Source of the DNA: Diadema setosum | Lineage: Eukaryota; Echinodermata; Echinoidea; Diadematoida; Diadematidae | Reading direction: 5' to 3' | Assembly: GCA_033980235.1 (NCBI GenBank) | Contig: CM067068.1 | Location: 1,399,001-1,463,000 of the forward strand | Length of the DNA: 64,000 bases | In this document: in pieces, positions 12,601 to 21,775 of the stretch | Numbering within the stretch: the stretch's first letter is position 1 | Layout: every line of letters starts with the position of its first letter | Program-made: the position numbers and the translations under genes | Notes under the pieces: generated by a model | Seen by the model: the letters and a program-made list of their open reading frames with translations, nothing else | Told to the model about the DNA's origin: nothing | Database searches by the model: none

Positions 12601-14503
12601 CTTTGGAAATTAAGGGGGGCGCACCGGGCGAAAACTGCTGGCAATTATTGGCAGCAAAATCAATAGAATAGAATAATGATCAAATGCGAGCGAGCGAGGC
12701 GAGCGAGCTTCAAAATTTTGACATTTTACAGTCCAAAGACTGCCGTTTGTCGCTGTATTTTTTTTTTTTTCGCTTTGGAAATTAAGGGGGGCACATCGGG
12801 TGCAACTGCCGGCAATTACTGGCAGCAACATCAGGAGAATGGAATAATGATTTAATGCGAGCGAGCGAAGCGAGTGAACTTAAAAATTTTGACATTTTAC
12901 AGTCCAAAGACTGCCGTTTGTGGCTGTATTTTTTTTTTTTCGCTTTGGAAATTAAGGGGGGCACACCGGGCGCAACTGCCGGCAATTACTGGCAGCAACA
13001 TCAGGAGAATGGCATAACGATTAAATGCGAGCGAGCGGAGCGAGTGAGCTTGAAAATTTTGATATTTTACAGTCCCCAAAACTGTTCTTTATGGCTGTAT
13101 ATATATATATATATATTTTTTTTTTTTTCTCTGGAAATTAAGGGGGGCGCACCGGGCGAAAACTGCTGGCAATTACTGGCAGCAACATCAGGAGAATGGC
13201 ATAATGATTAAATGCGAGCGAGCGAAGCGAGTGAACTTAAAAATTTTGACATTTTACAGTCCCCAAAACTGTCGTTTGTGGCTGTTTTTTTTCCGCTTTG
13301 GAAATTAAGGGGGCGCACCGGGCGCAACTGCTGTCAGTCAGTGGCATTAGGAGAACGGCATACCAGTTAAAAGCGAGCGAGCGGAGCGAGCGAGCTTTAA
13401 AATTTTTACATTTTACACTAAAAAAACTGCCGTTTGTAGCTATATTTTTCGCTTTTGTTTGTCCCACTTTTATGGGGGAACCATCCCCCCCCCCCATCGA
13501 CGCCTCTGCATAATGAGGGTGCTTTTGTTAAGTGAAAGATCTGCTACACACCCTTTGATAAATTAGGAAAATATACGTCAATGTCGAAAGTGTACAAAGT
13601 TTATCGAAAGGGATCCTGTATAGCGCAACTTTTGCATGTTTATGATTGCAATGCAACGATCTGGTGCATAGTTCTGGCGATATTTGGACAATTTTCCATT
13701 TAGAAAGTTCGAGATTTGTCCTCATCTCGGGAATTGCTTGGGGGATAAATGATTTGTCTGCTTAAACACTTCCGTAGGGGTGGGGCAAATGCCCCTTTGC
13801 CCCCCCCCCCCCCCCCATAGACTCGACGCCAATGATCTTCCCTGGGTATGCCCATAGATGTATCCTGACTGAGTCATCAGTCACTGTCGTTTCTCAGGAA
13901 TGATTCAGGAAATGGAGGGGGTTCAATTATGGCTATATAGTTTTTGTTATTGGGTTTTTTTTTTGTTTCTTTTCGTACATATTTTGCAGATGGTCCCCAG
14001 TTACTCGCGTCATAGCATGTTTACATGTAGGCCTATATATACTATTTGACGTTGTCAACGTCTGAGCCACACCTTACAGTGCATGTCGATTTTACTTTCT
14101 TCGCGAGCGAGCGAAGCGAGCGAGCGCTTGAGAAAATTATACATTTTCCTACAAGATAGAATACTGTTCAGCTCTGTTACCTGTCTGAAGGCCGGCGTAC
14201 AAACGTCATGCAATATGCCAAAATTGATACAATCACATTTCTGCTTCCTCCATTTTTTTCCTCAAAATTCAGGGGGGGATGATTGTACAGGCCATCCCCC
14301 CCTCCTCCATTTCAGGGGGGGATATATCCCCCCCATCCCCCCCGGGATTTACGCCCATGCCTTCAGAGGTGTGGACAGTTTTCTCAATCATTCTGTCTTT
14401 TGAGTGAGTCCTTGCCAATGAATATATTATTATGTCATTATCGTTTTCTTTCACCTAGGCAACAAATCCTGAAGTGAGGCACGTGGATCTGGAAATTCTG
14501 TGA
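583..14503 (+). CDS. SLC30A9: SLC30A9 / ZnT9 mitochondrial zinc exporter, last 13 coding exons (5' end outside window)
   Basis: Thirteen exons join into one open frame of 468 residues ending at a TGA (14501-14503): 583-721, 1363-1464, 2052-2134, 2944-3002, 3767-3822, 4323-4481, 5343-5518, 6049-6120, 7096-7254, 7928-8042, 8993-9122, 9638-9751 and 14459-14503. Every junction is GT-AG and phases agree. The protein follows vertebrate SLC30A9 through the KYTDNN region, the YLRSDVE and EVWGS blocks, the membrane core (MFSEAIHS, LISGVGVF, EDTAAVFGVIIAA, TGNPMYDSLG, IYTNTEAL), the C-terminal cytosolic domain (FMLKHGERIID, LGAEVDR) and the terminal PEVRHVDLEIL. Family knowledge: SLC30A9 is a CDF transporter that moves zinc out of mitochondria. 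The first potential metal site HxxxD is present as HSAAD; the later helix carries MEDTAA, not the HxxxD of most ZnTs, as in other ZnT9 proteins. The human protein is about 100 residues longer at the N terminus, so the start and mitochondrial targeting region lie upstream. Identification is secure; exact junctions are my reading. Confidence 0.96.
818..1020 (+). mobile_element. LINE 3' end relic (C-terminal ORF2 fragment plus tail)
   Basis: The frame 818-922 reads CPKLWNSLSEDIKAF then NSFKKHLKTLL before a TAA. The pattern P-x-LWNSL...FKxxLKxxL is typical of the C-terminus of CR1/L2-like LINE reverse transcriptases. It is followed by a short 3' end with a GGCGCAGTATGAG-like word and an AT-rich ATTATT tail. 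Severely 5'-truncated, in the same orientation as the host gene. Confidence 0.65.
1363..1464 (+). CDS. SLC30A9: SLC30A9 exon b
   Basis: Reads SDLEQLRQTARRSPYDQES followed by MMVYLRSDVEQ, matching the SDLE..R..RRSP and VYLRSDVE blocks of vertebrate ZnT9. Flanked by an acceptor ending ..gtcag and by the donor gtaagt. Confidence 0.92.
1510..1660 (+). mobile_element. Possible tRNA-derived SINE fragment
   Basis: Contains a B-box-like GGTTCAAACCC near 1560 and downstream a segment GTGGGTATTACCAGGG..GATGCTAGAGA that resembles the body of the clearer SINE at 54800-55018 (GGTACATGGCAACGCTAGAG on its minus strand). No convincing A box. Tentative. Confidence 0.3.
2052..2134 (+). CDS. SLC30A9: SLC30A9 exon c
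   Basis: Reads AIEVWGSMEALQLEKKKRKE and on to YKE, corresponding to the EVWGSPEALxxEKKLRKE region of the pre-membrane helix. It completes the split Lys codon from the previous exon and ends with one base before gtaagt. Confidence 0.92.
2944..3002 (+). CDS. SLC30A9: SLC30A9 exon d
   Basis: Short 59-bp exon reading LFLLKRAMKEYDQFFGSKQ, equivalent to the family segment LFRNQKILREYRDFLG. Acceptor ..gtggcag; donor gtaaaa at 3003. Phase 1 in, phase 0 out. Confidence 0.9.
3568..3630 (+). repeat. (TCA)n microsatellite
   Basis: About 21 uninterrupted TCA units in the intron between SLC30A9 exons d and e. Open frames across it (poly-Ile, poly-Met) are artefacts of the repeat. Confidence 0.95.
3767..3822 (+). 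CDS. SLC30A9: SLC30A9 exon e
   Basis: A 56-bp exon reading ASQSMFAGAGKVVLSAIA, which enters the first membrane helix (family GPGKVVMVAICING). Acceptor tttcag, donor gtgagt. Confidence 0.9.
4323..4481 (+). CDS. SLC30A9: SLC30A9 exon f (helices 1-2, HxxxD site)
   Basis: Reads NATNFLFKLIAWMYSGSSS, then MFSEAIHSAADVCNQCILF and LGIRQSIKKP. The MFSEAIHSxxD motif is the CDF signature in helix 2; His and Asp of HSAAD are the expected metal ligands. Donor gtgagg. Confidence 0.95.
4537..4687. mobile_element. MITE with CAGGGGCGGATCCAG-like terminal inverted repeats
   Basis: The left end CAGTGGCAGATCCAG and the right end (reverse complement CAGGGGCGGATCCAG) are inverted copies with two differences. TATCT occurs directly outside both ends and could be the target-site duplication. 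The interior is AT-rich with no coding capacity. It lies in the intron after SLC30A9 exon f. Confidence 0.65.
4713..4906 (-). mobile_element. Interspersed element, copy 1 (inverted relative to 8154-8349)
   Basis: The reverse complement aligns over about 190 bp with 8154-8349: both begin ACTGTxAAAACCA, contain GCAGCAT(T/A)A, GGAGC...CAGCCTT, CACTGGCATTCA(A/G)TGCAT and a GTGTACACAAG / GTGTGCAxT block. Diverged, so probably old. Confidence 0.6.
5343..5518 (+). CDS. SLC30A9: SLC30A9 exon g (membrane helices)
   Basis: Reads YGYSNLRYVSSLISGVGVF, then CVGAGLSFYHGIMGLIHPEP and LLWSYCILGGSLLTEG. It corresponds to the YGFSNMRYISSLISGVGIF block of ZnT9. The acceptor follows tttcaatcccag; donor gtaagc. 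Confidence 0.95.
6049..6120 (+). CDS. SLC30A9: SLC30A9 exon h
   Basis: A 72-bp exon reading TLAIAINAIKQGSEARKMPF and WEY; it covers the loop between membrane helices. Acceptor cttcgtag, donor gtaaga. Phase 1 in and phase 1 out. Confidence 0.9.
6389..6722. mobile_element. Composite inverted-repeat element containing a tRNA-like sequence
   Basis: A 29-bp inverted repeat (6389-6417 and 6658-6686, one mismatch) encloses a tRNA-like module on the minus strand (about 6484-6562). A second, overlapping inverted repeat pairs 6622-6652 with 6692-6722. The tRNA-like part has an A-box-like AGCTCAGTGGTCTAGTGG and a B box GGTTCGAATCC on the minus strand. It has no good acceptor stem, so it is more likely SINE-derived than a working tRNA. 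Confidence 0.6.
6484..6562 (-). repeat. tRNA-like module (tRNA-derived SINE head or tRNA pseudogene)
   Basis: On the minus strand an A-box-like segment GCTCAGTGGTCTAGTGG is followed about 40 nt later by GTAGGTTCGAATCCTAT, whose T-arm (GTAGG with CCTAT) pairs. The flanking 7-nt arms do not pair well, which argues against a functional tRNA. Confidence 0.55.
7096..7254 (+). CDS. SLC30A9: SLC30A9 exon i (second putative metal-site helix)
   Basis: Reads RARDPSVNVVFMEDTAAVFG, then VIIAASCMGLTSLTGNPMYD and SLGAIGIGTLL. It aligns with SRDPSTNVxxLEDTAAVLGV of vertebrate ZnT9. Donor gtgggt. Confidence 0.95.
7771..7862. mobile_element. 92-bp TTAA-ended palindromic MITE
   Basis: The first 17 bases (TTAACCCGTTGAGGACG) are the exact reverse complement of the last 17 (7846-7862). 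An inner perfect palindrome CCCGAGTATACTCGGG lies near 7818-7833. TTAA at both ends would fit a piggyBac-type target duplication; the class is inferred. It lies in the intron between SLC30A9 exons i and j. Confidence 0.75.
7928..8042 (+). CDS. SLC30A9: SLC30A9 exon j (last helix)
   Basis: Reads AVSGFLIYTNTEALTGRSIP and DDQLLKLSEVMENDVMI. It ends the membrane domain and begins the cytosolic domain. Acceptor ccttacag, donor gtgggt. Confidence 0.94.
8154..8349 (+). mobile_element. Interspersed element, copy 2 (inverted partner of 4713-4906)
   Basis: Begins ACTGTAAAACC and ends TTTTTACAGT, so short terminal inverted repeats are visible. The interior matches the reverse complement of 4713-4906. 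It sits about 110 bp after SLC30A9 exon j. Confidence 0.6.
8447..8631. mobile_element. Tc1/mariner (pogo-like) MITE with TA target duplication
   Basis: The left end CAGTGCACTCCCATTATAAC and the inverted right end CAGTAGACTCCTGTTATAAC form ~20-bp terminal repeats, each bordered by TA (8445-8446 and 8632-8633). The interior has TTATATCGAAATTTTGATATAA. 185 bp, non-coding. Confidence 0.75.
8993..9122 (+). CDS. SLC30A9: SLC30A9 exon k (C-terminal domain)
   Basis: Reads GVYDVKATDMGVNTIRFKAE, then LDIDGAELTRSYLDTQD and LEVLLK, matching HDVKATDLGxxxVRFKAEVDFDG of the family. It starts after an AG followed by a run of five G. Donor gtcagt, phase 0. Confidence 0.94.
9638..9751 (+). CDS. SLC30A9: SLC30A9 exon l (C-terminal domain)
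   Basis: Reads EIQNFKNLEDVETFMLKHGE then RIIDQLGAEVDRIEKLIK. It is an in-frame 38-codon exon, phase 0 on both sides. Donor gtgggt at 9752 opens a 4.7-kb intron. Confidence 0.94.
10140..10215 (+). mobile_element. LINE 3'-end fragment
   Basis: The word order CCTTTGCGCGTAGAAACATTG, then TTAAGCGCATTACAAATGTAATG and an ATTATT-rich tail resembles the 3' end of non-LTR elements. No coding remnant remains. Confidence 0.4.
10373..10805. mobile_element. Inverted-repeat MITE built from GTCACACTGGCAAAAG-type modules
   Basis: The left end (GGTCAGACTGGCAAAAGATC, about 10374) and the right end (its inverted copy, ending about 10803) form long terminal repeats. Related words CGGTCACACTGGCA recur internally near 10436, 10633 and 10733, with AAGATC(G/T)AGAAG motifs in both orientations, so the interior is itself made of short direct and inverted copies. 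Confidence 0.65.
11216..11267. repeat. Poly-G (21) / poly-C (19) inverted homopolymer pair
   Basis: G run at 11216-11236 and C run at 11249-11267 separated by 12 bases. Either strand could form a G-C hairpin or a G-quadruplex. Another G run is at about 11791-11808 and C runs are at about 13487-13496 and 13800-13816. Confidence 0.9.
11750..13500 (+). repeat. Intronic tandem array, ~170-bp unit, about ten copies
   Basis: Each unit contains in order GCGAGCGAGCG(A/G)AGCGAG, AAAATTTTGACATTTTACAGTC, AACTGCCGTTTGT, a variable poly-T tract, CGCTTTGGAAATTAAGGGGG, GCACCGGGCG, CTGGCAGCAACATCAGGAGA and ATGGCATA. Unit starts are near 11960, 12116, 12284, 12521, 12686, 12857, 13027, 13212 and 13373, giving spacings of roughly 160-185 bp except one longer interval that holds a partial extra copy. 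One copy has gained an (AT)n tract near 13099-13116. A single detached GCGAGCGAGCGAAGCGAG occurs near 14104. Open frames on either strand through it are translations of the repeat. Confidence 0.92.
14459..14503 (+). CDS. SLC30A9: SLC30A9 last coding exon
   Basis: After the acceptor tcacctag it reads ATNPEVRHVDLEIL and TGA. The NPEVRHVDLEIL end is nearly identical to the vertebrate C terminus, which fixes the end of the gene despite the 4.7-kb intron before it. Confidence 0.95.
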   Translation, partial: ATNPEVRHVDLEIL

Positions 14504-14881
14504 TAGCTTTTATTTCTTCTTCCCTCCTTGCTACTGATAACTTCCATTGCTGAGCTGTTGAATAGCGAGGACATGAGATGAATGTCATCTTCTCTGCAGA
14601 AAATCCTCAGGTAAAACCCCTGGACACTTGACTGTTTCTTTTTCCCACCGAGAAGGGAACACCCAATGAAATATACCAGACAAGAGGTGTATAATCACTT
14701 GAATATATTTTTCTTCTCTTTTTTTTTTTTTTTAATTGTTAATTACAGTTTTCTTGAACTAAACGAATAAGAAATATTTAGCTAGGGAAATAAAGAGAAT
14801 TAGCCTTTGCAATGCACTTCTTTTGTTGTTAGTCGTGAGGCAAACTGATCAAATTGCTTTGATAACATTATTGTATTTTCT

Positions 14882-14926
<45 letters not shown>

Positions 14927-16090
14927 AATATATATATGGGCCGTGACGCGAGAAAAGGGCCCTTAGGGCATTGAATACCGAAAATGAGTTTTCACCTCCA
15001 CATTGTAGAAGGAACTCTGAAGTATCTAGACATGCAAACCTTTTTCTGAAATTCCAATCCTAAATGACCCCTTTACGACATTAAAAAAAGCATGTTTTGT
15101 CCAAATCCTGTCAATTTTTGATGCGTCTGTATGCATGTGCGCGCATTTAGCTAGTTGATCTTTTTTTGCGCGTATTGCTTTGTCAGACTTCCGCGCCGTT
15201 TTCTGGCGTTTGCGCGCAGCAGCGCTAAGGGCCCTTTTCTCGCGTCACGGCCCATATATTTTTTTCTTTTTTTTTCAAAGAGAAGAATCTTCTTGAGAAT
15301 CTTCTACACATTTTTGCTGGAATTTCAAATTAAACGAAGGGATAAAAGATGATTGTCTAATAAAGAGTAAAACATAAGAATCAAGAGTAAAAAAATAATA
15401 TCTAAGATCCATGAGATATAAGATCCAAGATAATGTTATATTACAGCAGATGATGTCATACATAAACTTTATATGAAACACAATGTTATGGATATTTTTG
15501 CAGAGAAGGTGAACGCTCGAATGTGATCTGTTATCACACAAGCCTGATGAAGTCACAAATCATTAATATCTGGAGTTTGGTAGTTGTAACAAATTCCGAA
15601 GAGCCTAAGCTTTCTAGTGATATCCAGTTGTTCAGCTTTATCAAAAAAAACCTTCCCGTTGAAATGGGAAGGAAGCTAGACACCAGATAAATAGTTTTTG
15701 AAAAAAATTGGTTTGAAGTTTAAATGTAGTCGAGTGTGCTGTCGATTATCCTTTTCAACACAATGGGTCAATTCATGTCACCATAGCAACATATTTCATA
15801 AAAAATCAAACACATTCACATTTAAAACATTCTTAGAGCTATGGAATTGGGATATGTTGTATTTCAATATCAAACTTTGATTTGTCAACTGTCATAAAAT
15901 GATTTCTTGTTTTTTTGTTTTTTTTTTCAACCAAATCAATATTATTTTCTGACTTTCTGAGATCTGTGACTTTATCAGGGTCATGTGGTAATGAGTCACT
16001 GGTGTGTGGCGTGCCAAAGTGCGATGAACCTTCAGTTTGCTCTATACAGCTGTACTACGTGCTTTCTTAATAAACAAAACACTGTTCAAG
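14504..16090 (+). other. SLC30A9 3' untranslated / downstream region
   Basis: AATAAA hexamers on the + strand at 14789-14794, 15359-15364 and 16069-16074 are candidate poly(A) signals. Which is used cannot be told from sequence. A (TA)n tract (about 14885-14916) and a MITE (14938-15253) lie between the first two signals, so a long 3' UTR isoform would carry the MITE. Confidence 0.4.
14938..15253. mobile_element. MITE with perfect 29-bp terminal inverted repeats
   Basis: Bases 14938-14966 (GGGCCGTGACGCGAGAAAAG...) are the exact reverse complement of 15225-15253. Outside both lie (AT)n stretches that could be target duplications of TA type. The 258-bp interior has no transposase frame. It lies 435 bp past the SLC30A9 stop. 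Confidence 0.85.
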
Positions 16091-18995
16091 GTATGTGCTC
16101 CGCATACTTGAGGCCATAGATTTGCTCAGTTTTCTTTTTTTTTGTTTTACATTATTTCATTGCAATGAAATAGCTACCTGTTGGATTTTAATATTCTTCT
16201 GTTTCTTTTTTTTTCCAAGTGCTTTGACTGAAATTAAGATTTGTCAGTTGTATTGTTGTGATGAAAAATATTGGTTGAGTCTCCCAACCAAGGTTTCAAG
16301 ATTGTGTGCATTACATGTATGTTTATCAACTGAAACTTACTACCTACTACCTAAGATGATAAATCTATATCAGGACAATACACTGGGCCAGTTGGGGAAT
16401 GTGTTTACTTTATGTGTATGGCAATAAACTTTGCAAATATTTATTGAAGCATCTGAAAGAGCTGTCTCAGTACTCTACAGATGATTGGACAGGTTGTTCA
16501 GTCTTTGTAGCCATCACTAGAGTTGTTTATTATCGTGCCATGCAGTTGGTCTGGGAAGGATGGGCATGCATAGAAGGGGTAGTAAAAGTTTACTCCAATT
16601 ATCAAGAAAATAAATGTGAGGATGTGTAGGTCAAGAAGGAGGTTAGAGCTCATGTTTGTTTGTTTGTTTTTTTGGTGAGGAGGGTAGGGAGAACAAATGT
16701 ATAAACCTATGTACTGAGAGAGATGGAGTTATACTTCAGCATTTGAAGAATTTTTGAAGCCACAAAGCATTCACTAAATGTCATGTTTTTGTTTTGTTTT
16801 GTTTTGTTTTTGTAACACCTGAAAGTTTACAGCATACCATTGGATGGAATATTACTCTGTGTGTAACTAGAGTGAAGGCTGTTTCAAGTGAAAACATTTT
16901 ATTCAGTAGAAGTCCATAATAAAACATGAAGATTGCATAAACATATTAAAAAAATGGACAAAAAATTATCTTGGCATATTGTGGATGTAGCATTGCTGAA
17001 TATCAAAGAGACATAGCTCTGCTGATGGTCATGTATGCTCTGAACTACCAACAAAAATTTAAGTGTACAGGGCAACAAGGTATTAAACAAATTTGTTTTC
17101 AATCACACACACAAAAAAAATATTTTCCTAAACATTTGGCATATAATCAAGAAAACGACCTCAAAACAGTATTACAGTAACTTTTGTGAGTGTCATATGA
17201 TCTGCCCTCTCAACAATCTCTGTGATAGGAGAGGGAAACTTTGCAATATGTTGTAGGGTAGTTTCATATCCGTACATTGCCTTTGACGTTTGCCGAGGTA
17301 ACTGCATTTCATAGCAGCCTTCAAGATTCTGTTATTTATGTTCAGTGTTACTGTAATTGGTAAATATTCATTTACTCTCAGGATAATATCACTTTAATAG
17401 AAAGTAAATGTATCTGAATCATTAGGTGTATGCCGTGTATATGCTGCGCTGCCAAGCCAGTGTTTCCAAAGCAAAATTCCCTCGTATGCCACCATTTTTT
17501 GGCTCTAAATGTTTCATACTGATTATAGCTAAAGATAGCCCAGAAAATCTATTCATGGTCTGCCGCTGTGTTTGACCAAAAGATGAATTTGACTAGTGCT
17601 AAGGGGTGACAGAAGAAATACTGACATTTCTCTTGCCCAAGTGATTATTCTAACTGAATGCAGACTTTGTAATGCGTTGATATACATACATTGTTTACCG
17701 TAATACTTTCCCCAGTATAGAAACGAGATGGATTGTATTCGGTTCCTATATCGAATTGGTTTGATGTTTACTAGGACTGCATGGACTTAAATAACAGAAT
17801 ATTACTGATGAAAATGTCAATCTGTCTACTCCTTTCAAATGTGCTGAGTAGTTCTCTATTAACGACCAACATTTTCCTAAATGTCTTATTACAGGGGTAT
17901 GTTGCATGGGGAGTAGTACGCATACTTGTTATTGCTCATAGAGTTTTTGCATGCTGCTTTTATAAACATTATATTACAGAGTTATTATTATCTTTTTTTA
18001 AGTTATTCAAGTTCAGCCAATAGTATAATTTCGAGGCGAACATTGCTGGTTAGCTATTTATAAAAGGGTAGCAATATATCTCATGTAACAATTGCACATT
18101 TTATTGCTGTTCACAGAGGTAGCCTTCTGTGCACATTTTATATATCACTGTAGTCCTTATCAAGCATTTCTACAAATGATATTATTTCGTTGACATATTT
18201 GTTTGCTTGTGTACGTGTGTGATGTGTATTGAGCATGAGACACGTTCCAGGGGTCGTACATGTAGAGTAAGAGGGTATAATCTTTTGCCACTTGAAGGCT
18301 TGGGACTTTTAATAGATAATTTTGACTCTTGTTTGTTTGTTTGTTTGTTTTAAATGCAGTTTATAGTTTGTTTGTTTTTTTGTCTGTTTGTTTCTAATTT
18401 CCCTCCCCCAACTAGAAGCTGTTATCAAGGGCCAGATCTAGAAGGCTAACGTGCAGTATTTTTTACCTTCTACCAATATTGCAGGGTTTAGAAAAGGCAC
18501 GGGTTTATAGAAGGCACAGGGCATAGCTAACCATTCAGAGGAATTAACATAGTAAGGAGGAAAGGTGGTTGATTCTACTATTCAATATGTCTCTTCAAAA
18601 GGATGATCTAGAAAATAGGCAAATGAAAAGGGTGTTCATGCAACAAACGGCCAGTGGAGAGGCCAGTTTAAAAAAAACGGGCATAGAAAATAAACACACA
18701 TATGAACAAGCATACAAACAAAATGGTCTGTATACTGGTGCTAGAGCAGTCCAGATAAAACTCATACTTTTTCATGTTTAGAGCGAGTTCACTTTCATGA
18801 ATTCAGATAGTTTTGAGAATGTATGCCCTGAAGTTCTGTGAGGAGTGTGTGTATTCCAAATTGATCTGAAATCGGTACATTAGTGCGTTACAAAAATTAG
18901 GCACCAAAAAAAATGCATTGTCATAGATTGATATCTGAGGAAGGAAAATAAATACATGTATCAGCATCTTTGCTGAATATAACATGCCATAATGT

Positions 18996-19086
18996 AGATG
19001 TTATGAACAATGTGTGTACACAAAACAGTTACAAATGACGTCATATGTTATGTACAATGTTTGTACAGAGTTACAAATTACGTCAT
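18996..19086. repeat. Diverged ~45-bp tandem duplication with a CRE palindrome
   Basis: Two adjacent copies share ATGTTATG(A/T)ACAATGT(G/T)TGTACA...GTTACAAAT(G/T)ACGTCAT. The first carries the full CRE palindrome TGACGTCA (19036-19043); the second has TTACGTCA. Confidence 0.6.
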
Positions 19087-20949
19087 CAATTTTCGTCTTG
19101 TGTATTGTAATAAGCTTACTGTGTCTCTTTAGACATAATTGAGACAAGCGCTGCACACTTGCCTTTTCGTGTAAATGCTTAAAGTAGTTTTGTAAGATTC
19201 TTTATTGCCTGTCACCCCATGGCAGAGCTAACAAAGTGTGTTCTGATGTTGAGAAGACACAAGTAAAATTTGCCTCATTTCTTTGTTGGAAGATTTTAGG
19301 GATGTAGAAGCTACTATACTGCTGCCTTTGACGTTTAAGGCATGTTTATTTTCTTGCTGGTAAATTAGTACACAAAGTAAAATAGACTCGTATAAATTCA
19401 TGGATGTTTTCAATGTTGTTATGCTCCACATTGGTAAAGGATGCAAGTGACACATGATCTAAATCTGATTGCTGATGTGTGTTTTTTTTTTCTTGAGACC
19501 TGATCGCTTCTTCATTGTCAGCTCTAAGCAGAATTATTCAACTTACTTCTAGCTATCACATGGAAGACAATCATAGCATATGTTCTAACTTTATGTGACT
19601 GATATATGGGACTCGTTTACAGGAAATTAGCACTAATGTTGCTTGTTACCTTTTGTCACAAAAGGGCACTTTACCAGCTGTTCTTTTGATTGTCTCTTCC
19701 ACGATGTGTATGATGTGTGTGTGAGTAGGTATAATGCTCATGAGAAAAAACGTTTGCACAAATCTATTTGGTTTTCAGTGTCATAGGATTAAAAAAATGG
19801 AAGTAGAGGATACCATTTCAGAATTACGTTCCGAGAGTCAATCCTATGTCACCAATATTTCTATTAGTATATGAACTGTAATGTTTGTCAGCTATTAAAC
19901 TGATTAGTAAGAGACGGTGTAAATCGATATCGTTACTAAATCAAAATAAACAACAATCTATATATGCATACAAACATGAATCATATGTACGTCTATCTCG
20001 CCGTAGATACTGTGGAATGGTGTATCGTTTCTTTCATACGAATGTTGGGTGAAACTGAGAGGCACGACTATGGTATGACTGTAACAGAGAAAACCCCATT
20101 CCCGAAACAAACAAAGCCTAAAAACTGACTAACGTTGTTTTTTGGAATGCACGAATTTGACGTCTTCGTCACGTACTGCTTGAAAGAGGAAATATGTATG
20201 TAACTTGCTGAGATGTTTTATGTGTAATTTTTCCTTGTTAATCGCCATCTAAATAATTATAAATACTTGTTGTGGATACATGTATGTAAGACGATTAAAA
20301 TTCTACCGGAACAAATCACTCGTGACCCATATTTTTGTTCTCTTTAGTGGAAATGATTTTATTATTGCAATTTTTCGTCAGAGAGAACATAGAGATACAA
20401 CAAGATCTCTACAGAGAAAGAGTGAAAGAAAGATAAGATATAACAAGAAGAGTATTACATAGAGAGGGGACAGAAAAAGAACAGAGAGAAAGAGCGGGGG
20501 AAGGGGAGAAAGCGGAAGTAATGACGTAAGAGATGGAAGGACAGTAAGAGAGGGAGATGATGGTCATTTCAAATACTGATTCTGCAACTTTTTGACTTGT
20601 TTTCGCACATAAATTTCCCCAAAAGAGAAGACAAGTCACCAAGTTGATTTTGTGCTTTTAGTATAACTCTCCACCAGCACTTGAGACCTTGGAATTACCA
20701 CGCATAGCCCCAAAAATTATGGGCATGTTCTTTGAACCAACTTCATCAAACACCTTCCTCTTGGTACTTTCGAATTACATTGTTATGCCCCGAAGGTTAT
20801 TATTTTGATGATGATGACGGTGACCTCGCTTGAAGCAACAGGTGAAAATACCAGCAAAATCGGACAGAAATTAACAATGCAGGGCCATATAAAAATGAGG
20901 AATTGATTTCAGTCAGTTTGTTAAGTATTGTTCTAACCTGATGAGATAC

Positions 20950-20985
20950 CCACGTAAATGACGTCACGTTTTCGTCACGTGGACA
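20950..20985. promoter_or_regulatory. CRE plus CACGTG cluster
   Basis: A perfect CRE TGACGTCA (20959-20966) is followed 9 bp later by CACGTG (20976-20981), with an inverted repeat around them (CACGT..ACGTCACG..CGTCACGTGG). Regulatory function is only suggested by the motifs. Confidence 0.3.
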
Positions 20986-21775
20986 TTATATCCTTACAAG
21001 TGACATTCAGACGGTTTGAAATGTTCAAAGTTTGAGCAAATTTTCACTGAACATATTATGTTAAAACTTCCCTTCTTTCACCTCCATCCATCTTGTCTTG
21101 AATCTTGACACTCGGATCTTCCCTTGAGAATGAGAAATCAGTATTACATACACATTATGAAATTAACTAATGAAAGATGCTGTTTATAAAATACAAATCA
21201 TCAAAATGCTGTCGTTTAAACGACACTCGCAGATGGCCTCTCATTTTGTACATTGATTTACATTCATAAAGCGTCTGCCAGTGATAATACCCATTCTGCA
21301 ACATGAAGTTAAGATCTTGAGCACTCTATTTTGAATAAAAAATCGCCACGTTTGATAAGAGGGTAAAATCATTGCTATCTGTCTTCCATAATGGAAGAAA
21401 CCAAGTCGATTTCAATATCATAGAAAAACAATCTCACGATAACATACATATCTCTGAGCGATCGACACAGAAATCAAAAATAAATTGTCTGTGCTGGTGA
21501 TGGATTATCGGTCTTTTTTGTTATTCAGTGTAATATCTTAATTTTGTCATTACGTAATATTACCAGGAGCCCACTCGTTCAACAGTAGCCAATCGGTCCA
21601 TACGATCGGTGATTAATGACAAATGGAACAACAAATATCCAAATGCTCTCATCCATTAAGTTTAATCAATTACAGAAATAGGGAGAGATACGACACATCA
21701 TAGAAATAATCTCCCAAAGTAAATGTTCGAATGCTCCATATCACAAACGCCAAAGTATGGAAATTCATTTTTATT

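Noticed and set aside
11766..13497. Recurring minus-strand frames with MLLPVIAGSCARCAP
   Set aside because: They follow the ~170-bp repeat unit and are broken in every copy; no sign of a protein family.
16095..16629. Two overlapping frames (110 and 76 codons) after SLC30A9
   Set aside because: No similarity, in the probable 3' UTR or downstream region, with AT-rich composition matching non-coding neighbours.
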